NCBI GenBank assembly: GCA_018398765.1
Contig: JAHBMJ010001691.1
Span: forward strand, 1 to 27,305
Source of the DNA: Chromera velia
Taxonomy: Eukaryota > Sar > Chromeraceae
Direction of reading: 5' to 3'
DNA: 27,305 nucleotides
A model generated the notes under the pieces. The model did not search any database, was not told the origin of the DNA, and saw only the letters and a program-made list of their open reading frames with translations. The stretch's first letter is position 1. Each line of letters opens with the position of its first letter. The position numbers and the translations under genes were made by a program. Shown here piece by piece: positions 20,704 to 27,305 of this stretch.

Positions 20704-21441
20704 TCATCTCTTTCTTGCCTGTCGCTCCCTCTCTGCTCGGTTGACCGCTCTGTCAATCTTCTCCACTCGCTTCTGCCGAATGAATCCATAGTACTCATCA
20801 TAGCAGACAGGGGGTGCTCTGGCTCCTTCTACGATTGGCTGAACTCTCAGCACAGACTGCGGTGTGTGTGCGAAGAGAAGCTCAAATGGAGACAGCCCCG
20901 TTTCGGAATGGGGGGCCGTGCGGTAGGCAGTATTGAAGGGCTGAAGGTACAGATCCCAATCCCTCTTCTCATTATCTAGCTGCTTCCCTACCCCTTCTGC
21001 CCAGGAATGGTTGAAGCGTTCTGGGATCCCGTTCGTCTGCGGATGGTATCCGGTGGTGGTGTGGTGTCGGGAACGCATGAGAGCAAGGAGCTCCCTTACG
21101 ATTTCACTGAGGAAGTTCGTGCCACGATCGGATACCAACACCTCAATGAACCCATAGTAGCAAATGATCTCCTCAAAGAGAATTTTCGCCATCATCCATC
21201 CAGGCACTTCGCGGAGGGCAAATGTCTCGGGCTATCGGGTGAGTGCACACGTCACCACGAGAACGAATCGGTTCCCTCGTTTTGTCAGCGGGAGGGGTCC
21301 CTTCACATCGATCCCAACCACCTGAAAAGGGCGGGTCGGGATGGGGAGCGTATGAGGGGTTCTCTGCGGTGCTGCTGCTCTTCTCTCTTAGCACGGACGA
21401 CACTTCTCTACCCATTCCCCCACATCTTTCCGAAGACCTGG
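20704..21441 (-). pseudogene. Gypsy integrase catalytic core
   Basis: The three catalytic acidic residues are present: Asp in VVGIDVKGPLP, Asp in VLVSDRGTNF, and Glu in NGIPERFNHSW. The zinc-finger end KCRPC lies at the start. The frame is the same as in the segment before it but holds TAA at 21388–21390 and TAG at 21232–21234. The TAG falls in 'ALTR-stop-PE', where the family has Trp. The end of the segment is TGA at 20704–20706. Confidence 0.88.
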
Positions 21442-22717
21442 TCACCAGAATTCTCTTAACAACCTCTCTGCCAAACGCCTACCTGCAATGTGGCCTCCCA
21501 TCGGATGGTCATGGTGCATCACTATGACAGTCTCTCTCAGGTGTGCAGGCACATACAGCTGTTCCGTCTCTCCCACATAACGGTACAGCAATCCACCCCG
21601 CAAGTCAAAGAGACTTTCCTGTGCCATCACCGTTTTCATTCGATTCCGTTCTGTGGGCAAAGTGCCCGTCTTCAGATACTCATACACGTCTCGCACAGTA
21701 GGGTCAGAGGGAACAGAGGAACGGACCTTTTCAAGAAAGGGGAGAGCCGCTTGCATGGGGAGGGCATTTCCTGTGGCCCCAGCAATCGCTGCCTCAAAGC
21801 CCAGGCTCTCTGCGCTGCCCCCATCAACCGGACGGGAGCAGTGCCGACAGAACGGAGCCCCTGTGTCGACTGAGTGTTCAGCCGGCATAGGCATCCTCGA
21901 CACCGCATCGGCATCCGTGTGGCTCTTTCGCTCTTTGTAGAGATACTGTAGCCCATACTCCTGCAGCTCTAACGCCCATTTCTCTACCCGTTTGTTGGCA
22001 AGTTTATTCTTCTTCATAGCCAGATTCGGCTTGTGATCTGTCTGAATCACACGGAGAAAGACGGAGCTGCCAAGCAAATAATGCCTCCAGTGTCTGCAAC
22101 AAAACAACCCAGCTAACGCCTCCTTCTCTGGCATTCCATAATTCAACTCAGCACCCTGCAGCCTTCTGCTCGCATACGCAACCACCCGCTCTTTCCCATC
22201 TTTGATTTGCACGAGCACTCCCCCAATCGATACATCACATGCGTCGGGCTTTACAATGAAGGGAGTGTGCATGTTGGGAAAACACAGAACGGGAGGCTCA
22301 GTGAGACGACGGCGCAGCTCTTGGAAGGCTGCATTGGCTTCTGCTGTCCAGACAAAGGGGCGCAGCTGTCCCTTCTCGTCAAAAGGCTGGAGAAACTCAT
22401 TGAGAGGATGAGCTATCCGTGCGAACCCAGAAACAAAAGAGCGGTAATAATTGTATAGAAAGACAAACGTGCGCAGACGTGCACGGTCAGTTGGGGTCGG
22501 CCAATTCTTGACCTTCTCGATGTTCTTCTTGCTTGGACACACACCCCGAGTAGAGACGGTGTGCCCAAGATACTCAACCTCTACCTTTCCAATTTGTGCC
22601 TTCTCCAACCACAACTTGAGACCTGCAACTCGGATGAGAAGAAAAACCTCCCTCAAGTCCTGCAGATGCTGCTGATGCCCTCGAGAGAAGATAATCACGT
22701 CGTCAACGTAGACGAGC
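21442..22717 (-). pseudogene. Gypsy RT C-terminal half, RNase H and integrase zinc finger
   Basis: The segment starts at the border of the nested element with LVYVDDVIIFSRG, the RT catalytic box. It runs through EYLGHTVSTRGV and the RT–RNase H junction (NWPTPTDRARLRTF). RNase H residues are PDACDVSIGG (Asp), MPEKEALAG (Glu), QTDHKPN (Asp) and DADAVSRMP. The integrase HH part (HHDHPMGGHIAG) ends the segment. The stop at 21442–21444 (TGA) falls in 'REFW-stop-PGLRKDV', where the family has Trp before PG. The roughly 58 codons upstream of LVYVDD in the open frame come from the LTR of the nested element and are not part of the protein. Confidence 0.92.
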
Positions 22718-23225
22718 TGTAGAGTCCTACCCTGTGGTGCCATCCTCTGTGGAGTTCTACGTTGTGGCGCCACCCTCTGGACCTTCGCATATGCTGTATC
22801 TGAATAAGCCCACGTGCCGACGCCATGCTCCACCGCCGCGTGTATACGCAATTGACTTGCATGCATGTACGTGTCGTACGCGTTGATCAAAGTTGTTGAA
22901 ATCGAGTCTGACCTTCGTATTTAAGTATACAATATGTTACTCGAGCAACAGATAGCATCGTTTGAGTCTGATGCCTTTTTGTCATAGATCGGAAGTCTGA
23001 GACTCTGAGAGAGAAGAACAGAGAGGAGCATAAGTAGAGATTGTGCAATGATAGAATGAACCTAGCTGATTGGAATCCTAGATAGCTCTAGAGCTAAACC
23101 TTTTGTAAACTGCTGCCTGAATGAGTGTTGCTCACATTCCTTCTCTAGATCTTTCTTAAGGTTCTTATCCTCGCTTTACCTTCTGTCTGGACGCCATAAG
23201 GTGGCCGGACAGGAGGGACAAAGCA
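22718..23225 (+). repeat. 5' LTR of the nested element
   Basis: This 508-bp repeat pairs with 26142–26649 at about 95% identity; I count 25 differences, 24 of them transitions, and no indels. A TATA-like TATTTAAGTATA at 22918–22929 is a candidate promoter. In the right LTR the same place reads GCATTCAAGTATA. Confidence 0.95.
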
Positions 23226-26141
23226 TTGTGGTGAACGCCCAGCTCGATGAGTGTCGACTCTCGAGTACCTTCTATGATGGAGACCAGATCTGTCCTTTTA
23301 CGCAACAGTTGGAAACCGATTGCAATGATATGGGCACGGTTAGGCAAAGACCGTGAGTAGGGGAATTCAGCATCCCCTTGCGTCCCAAGCTGTCTGGAGC
23401 CCTGTTTTGGAGATCCCCTTCGAGTCTGATCCTGGACTTTGCCTTTGTCCTTGGATGGAGAGGCCGAAGATCGTTGGAGGTCGCCAAAGCCGGTGGTGGA
23501 GACGTTGCTTGGTGTTGCTTGGACTTTCGAGGAGCTTAATTTCATTGAGACCGCCACCTACAAGCAGATCGCAATCCAAACGGCCAGTCGAGTGCTTTCC
23601 TTATGTCTGTTGATTCTGTAACTGTCTCCGTCTTCCGGACGAGTGTCAGCTGATCACTTTCACTTGTCTTTGCTGTTGGTTGCTTGCTTGTCTACGCGTG
23701 GCTGACCACCTTCGTGGCCTGCAAACACCTCCAGCGTGCCTGGGTCTGTCTGAACTGGTCCTCCAACAGCGTCCAAACATAAAAAGATGCCCTTCGCCTC
23801 TCCCATGTGTCTGCAAGGTTGTCACTTTCTTCCGAGAGAGAGCTTGACAATGTCGCTTCTGAATGTCCGTCTGTCGTGTGGATCATTCGATGAGTGGCCG
23901 TTCGATCGGATGCGTGAGACTCTGCTTGCATGTTAAACAGATAGAAGGGACAGATAGTGGTGTACCACATGGACCAACGTGGTGACGGCCGGTGTGCCAG
24001 CCGGGGAAGGCCTTCTGCTCTGGGACCCCGACGCGGCGAGCCTGGAGTAGGAAGGAGGGGGAAGTAAAGAAGGGGTATAAAATGACATCGAGCCTGCCTT
24101 CGATGGTAAAAGAGGCAGAAGGGTCGCGGCAGACCTATTGAGAGACAGAGTAGGGCACACGGCAGCTGCCGCCTTGTCTCTCGCCGGCGCCGGCAAAATT
24201 TTTAACAGGGATCGGGAAGGGCAAAGCAGGTCATGGGGGAAGAGGGGGTGAAAGTGGGGGACAAAGAGGAAGGAAAGGGGAGGGAAAAAAGGGGGGAAAG
24301 AGGGGGAAGGGGGGGTTGCTTCGGGGTGGGGGGGCGAATCGAATCGAGGCTGGCCGAGAGCATGCGAAGTACCAGCGACTGAGTATGACTGGAGCGTCTT
24401 TTGTCCGGAGTTGAGAGTTTATGTATCGAAAGGAGCAGCAAGGGGATGAAATGAGACAGAAAGAAGAGACGAGATAAAAAAGACCAGCAGGGCAGTTTAC
24501 AATGTGTCCGGTCCCTTCCTTCCCTCCCTGTATGCAGCTACTAACACGCACGGAGTGTGTTTGTGCTCGACGAGACCGTTGAGTCCTTCTGTTGACGAGG
24601 ACTCCAACTCGATTGCCTACCCCTACGTCAGCTATGTGTGAAAAGAACAGAGGACTGCTTGATTATCGCCGCCATGTGCTTATGCCTGCGTGTGCCCACG
24701 ACTGTCTGTGATCGCCCTTGTGCCCCTGCACTGAACTTGGGGGGGAGTGAGCATTGCAAGGCTGAGTGTCAAAGAGGCGGACTGCGAGAACAACAAGCCG
24801 AGCACCGCATGTGCCGCGTATTCCAAACTTCTGGAGCTCCTTTTAGAAGAGTGACCTTTCTTCTCTCTCGGCTTCTCTTCTTTGCGCGTCGCTTCGGAGT
24901 CAGACCCCTCATGTGGCTGAGAGCACGAGCGCACGAGGGGGCGCCTTCATTCGCTGTCTCCTTCTCGTTTCCACCTGCTGCTTTAAAACGTTTTGTGTTA
25001 TCCCCGGTTTCTTTCTTTGAAAGAAAAAGACTGGAAGGGGCCGAGGAAAAATGAGTAGAGGAGAAGCAAAAAAACAATGAATCTTGAGAGAAACAGAAAG
25101 AGATGTCTGTTTCAACGAGAAGAGAAGAAGAAAAAAAAAGAAAACGAGGGGATAGCCCATATATGTCTCTTTGTCCCTTCTGTATCTTCTCCCTGCAGGG
25201 GGATGTAGGTGCTTTGGAAGCCCTTTGGGGTCTCTAGGTATCGCCTCTCCCCCTCGCAGCATGGGAGTTGATGGGAGCCTTGGTGGAGCCAGCCGCCTCT
25301 ACGCAAGCATCTGTGTGGAGCCAGATGGTGTGCTGGCAGGCGTCTCCCTCCGATAAGTCTGACCAGGTGCCGTTCATTCGTTGATATCTGTTCTTGGGTG
25401 TTTGGTCGATCTACGGTGTTGTTAATAACAGGCGAAGACGCGCATGCAATCTTTGAGAAGGAAGTGAGATAGAAGAGAGAGAAGGCAGAGAAGGGAGAGC
25501 AAAGCGGGAGTGAGAAGTAAGGGAGCGAAAGAGGGAAAGATGAAAAAAAAAAATATAGAAAGCTAGGTAGACGACTGTGAGCGCATGCATCGGTATGGAG
25601 ATGCATGCGTGCATATGACCACATGGGCCTGACTGTGCCTTACTGTGTCTTTCTCTCTGTTGCTCTTTCTGTCTAGCATTTCCGTCTCATTCTTTCTTTC
25701 GCGGAGATCTGAGAGGTTAATGGAAAGCTGGGGAAACGTAAGACCTTGCATTGGGAAGCTTACGGCCGTCGAGTGACGGGCTCTGCCGTCAGGTAGAGAT
25801 GGTGTGCTTTTGTAGGCCACGAGCAAGCCAACGTCCCTAAAACAGGTTTTTCAAGGAAAGACCTGGTGGGTTGGTGTTGCCGGCGAGGCAGTGATGATAG
25901 TACCTTTGTGTACGTTAATCTGATTGACTTGCATCGATGGGAGGAAACTTTTCTGCTTGTCTGCTTTCGCGTCTAGATTTTTTCGACTACCCCCTTGAAA
26001 GTGTTCTGTTGGTTGCATGGGTTTGCATTGTATCTAGTTGATCATCTCCTTTTGCTCGCCTTTTTTCCCTTTCCGCGCATGCTCGAATGTGTCTGACTGA
26101 TCGCGGGGACGCGATTTTCTTGTCCGTGGCCGGGGGGGATC
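23226..26141. other. Interior of the nested element, no recognisable coding sequence
   Basis: The longest frames (130 codons minus at 23165–23557, which runs into the LTR; 138 codons plus at 24638–25054; 170 codons minus at 25112–25624) are low-complexity or show no known domain. Purine-rich blocks stand out at 24235–24335, 25085–25150 and 25440–25560. I see no structured RNA or tRNA. The origin of this 2.9-kb sequence is unknown. Confidence 0.6.
24235..24335 (+). other. G-run tract with quadruplex potential
   Basis: About 100 bases contain at least nine runs of four to seven G separated by short A-rich spacers, almost all purine on the plus strand. This pattern fits the requirement for G-quadruplex or triplex DNA. 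It lies in the interior of the nested LTR element. Confidence 0.7.
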
Positions 26142-26649
26142 TGTGGAGTCCTACCCTGTGGTGCCGTCCTCTGTGGAGTCCTACCTTGTGGCGCCGCCCT
26201 CTGGACCCTCGCATACGCTGTATCTGAATAAGCCCACGTGCCGACGCCATGCTCCACCACCGCGTATATATGCAATCGACTTGCATACATGTACGTATCG
26301 TACGCGTCGATCAAAGTTGTTGAAATCGAGTCTGACCTTTGCATTCAAGTATACAATATATCACTCGAGCAACAGATAGCATCGTTTGAGTCTGATGTCT
26401 TTTTGTCATAGATCGGGAGTCTGAGACTCTGAGAGAGAGGAACAGAGAGGAGCATAAGTAAAGATTGTGCAATGATAGAATGAACCTAGCTGATTGGAAT
26501 CCCAGATAGCTCTAGAGCTAAACCTTTTGTAAACTGCTGCCTGAATGAGTGTTGCTCACATTCCTTCTCTAGATCTTTCTTAAGGTTCTTATCCTCGCTT
26601 TACCTTCTGTCTGGACGCCATAAGGTGGCCAGACAGGAGGGACAAAGCA
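26142..26649 (+). repeat. 3' LTR of the nested element
   Basis: This is the partner of 22718–23225. It is preceded by a run of seven G followed by ATC (26132–26141), a good polypurine tract candidate, and followed by GAGT, the second copy of the target duplication. Past it, the Gypsy RT frame resumes. Confidence 0.95.
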
Positions 26650-27305
26650 GAGTGCTATGTCTCTTAGGAGGGCTGCAAGGACCATCGATATTGCCCGCTG
26701 AAAGATTGCAGGGGCATTCACAAGACCGAACGGCATTCTAACGAACTCAAAGAGTCCGAAGGGGGTGATGAATGCGGTCTTCTCTGCATCATCTGGATCC
26801 AGAAGGATCTGATGATAGCCGGATGTGTAATCCAAGGCGGAAAACACAGAGGAACCAGCCAAACGGTCGAGGGTCTCTTGAATGTGAGGGAGGGGGAAAA
26901 GGTCCCGCTTGGTGACTTCATTCAGACGTCTGAAGTCAAGGCAAAAACGGATGGACCCATCAGGCGATGATAGCCGGATGTATAATCCAAGGCAGAAAAC
27001 ACAGAGGAACCGGCCAAACGGTCGAGGGTCTCTTGAATGCGAGGGAGGGAGAAAAGGTCCCGCTTGGTGACTTCATTCAGATATCTGAAGTCAAGGCAAA
27101 AACGGATGGACCCATCAGGCTTCTTCACAAGGACAACAGGTGCTGCCCACGGTGACTGTGAAGGCTTGATGATTCCCCCTTCCTGCATTGCGTCAAACTT
27201 CTTCTTGACTTCATCTCTGCGGTAATAAGGCACGTGGTCCTGACTCCATCGGACCGGTGTGTCTATGTTTATTGGAATTTTTGCATAGTAAGGCTTCCCC
27301 TGAAG
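26650..27305 (-). pseudogene. Gypsy reverse transcriptase N-terminal half, runs off the right edge
   Basis: The reading is open to the window edge. It shows the RT blocks [49 protein letters not shown] (catalytic Asp), [15 protein letters not shown] and [10 protein letters not shown], ending with LLRDIAL at the nested-element border. The next residues of the domain (VYVDD) are at 22717, on the far side of the insertion. A 155-bp duplication inside it changes the frame, so the two ends of this fragment are in different frames. Confidence 0.92.
26811..27120 (-). repeat. 155-bp tandem duplication inside the Gypsy RT gene
   Basis: Unit 26811–26965 is repeated at 26966–27120. Both encode the block from [14 protein letters not shown] to ALDYTSGYH. 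The unit length is not a multiple of three, so the second unit read is in another frame. I count seven differences between the units, all transitions. Confidence 0.95.

Larger units (their letters stand above)
22718..26649 (+). mobile_element. Nested non-autonomous LTR element (LARD-like)
   Basis: The element is 3932 bp with two 508-bp LTRs that start TG and end CA. It sits inside the RT gene of the Gypsy element, exactly before the YVDD box. Flanks are GAGC (22714–22717) and GAGT (26650–26653), a 4-bp target duplication with one transition. A plus orientation is suggested by a G-rich tract just before the right LTR (26132–26140) and a TGGTGAACGCC word three bases after the left LTR, which could be a tRNA primer site. 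The 2916-bp interior has no Gag or Pol motif in any frame, so replication would depend on another element. Confidence 0.9.
20023..27305 (-). mobile_element. Ty3/Gypsy retrotransposon, decayed, interrupted and cut by the window edge
   Basis: The element reads on the minus strand: RT start (27305 to 26650), then a foreign LTR element (26649–22718), then RT end, RNase H, integrase and a chromodomain-like tail (22717 to 20023). RT–RNase H–integrase order marks it as Ty3/Gypsy. Damage includes a 155-bp frameshifting duplication in RT, the nested insertion, and in-frame stops at 21442 (TGA), 21388 (TAA), 21232 (TAG) and 20704 (TGA). Gag and protease lie beyond the right edge. Neither LTR can be delimited from this window. 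Confidence 0.92.

Noticed and set aside
1753-21444. In-frame TGA, TAG and TAA in otherwise good polyproteins could mean a non-standard nuclear code.
   Set aside because: TAG and TGA both appear where Trp is expected, and TAA where neither fits. The two host genes use TGG for Trp and have no internal stops. Point decay explains it better.
24638-25054. 138-codon plus-strand frame in the nested element.
   Set aside because: No Gag, Pol or other domain is seen, and the composition matches the surrounding non-coding DNA.
25112-25624. 170-codon minus-strand frame, rich in Phe/Ser/Leu.
   Set aside because: It translates purine-rich low-complexity DNA from the opposite strand; hydrophobic runs here are compositional, not a membrane protein.
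1-27305. tRNA, rRNA or CRISPR-like arrays.
   Set aside because: No T-arm consensus with a matching acceptor, no rRNA core motif, and no regularly spaced short repeat array was seen by eye.

Overview
This is a eukaryotic nuclear window. The coding genes carry GT–AG spliceosomal introns, the intergenic DNA is AT-rich, and about half of the length is LTR retrotransposon. A secreted Ntn hydrolase, an ENA/ATP4-like (P2D) cation ATPase with strongly C-ending codons, and both Copia and Ty3/Gypsy elements together point to a free-living protist. My best guess is a chromerid-type alveolate such as Chromera, but nothing in the sequence proves this.

Layout. 1–1412 is non-coding. 1413–7335 is one complete but dead Copia element on the minus strand. 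It has two 289-bp LTRs, a perfect 5-bp target duplication (GTTAG), and the order Gag–protease–integrase–reverse transcriptase–RNase H broken by stops and a frameshift. 8151–9573 is a 1.42-kb hAT-like element with 12-bp terminal inverted repeats, an 8-bp target duplication and no visible transposase. 9582–10764 is gene-free.

The host genes are a divergent pair. On the minus strand (10765–12144) is an intronless secreted choloylglycine-hydrolase / penicillin-V-acylase family protein of 459 aa. On the plus strand (12987–17007) is a five-exon P-type ATPase of 1004 aa. They share an 842-bp intergenic region. 17008–20022 shows no recognisable gene.

From 20023 to the right edge lies a decayed Ty3/Gypsy element on the minus strand, with reverse transcriptase, RNase H, integrase and a chromodomain-like tail. 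It is split inside the reverse transcriptase gene by a second LTR element (22718–26649, LTRs of 508 bp) whose 2.9-kb interior has no recognisable coding sequence, so it resembles a LARD. Upstream of that insertion the Gypsy reverse transcriptase also carries a 155-bp tandem duplication that shifts the frame.

The most interesting general signal is mutational. Three independent duplicated pairs (Copia LTRs, nested-element LTRs, 155-bp duplication) differ almost only by transitions: 38 of 39 differences by eye. Two Gypsy stops fall at tryptophan positions conserved in the integrase family. This fits a deamination-type process acting on repeats (cytosine methylation decay or RIP-like).
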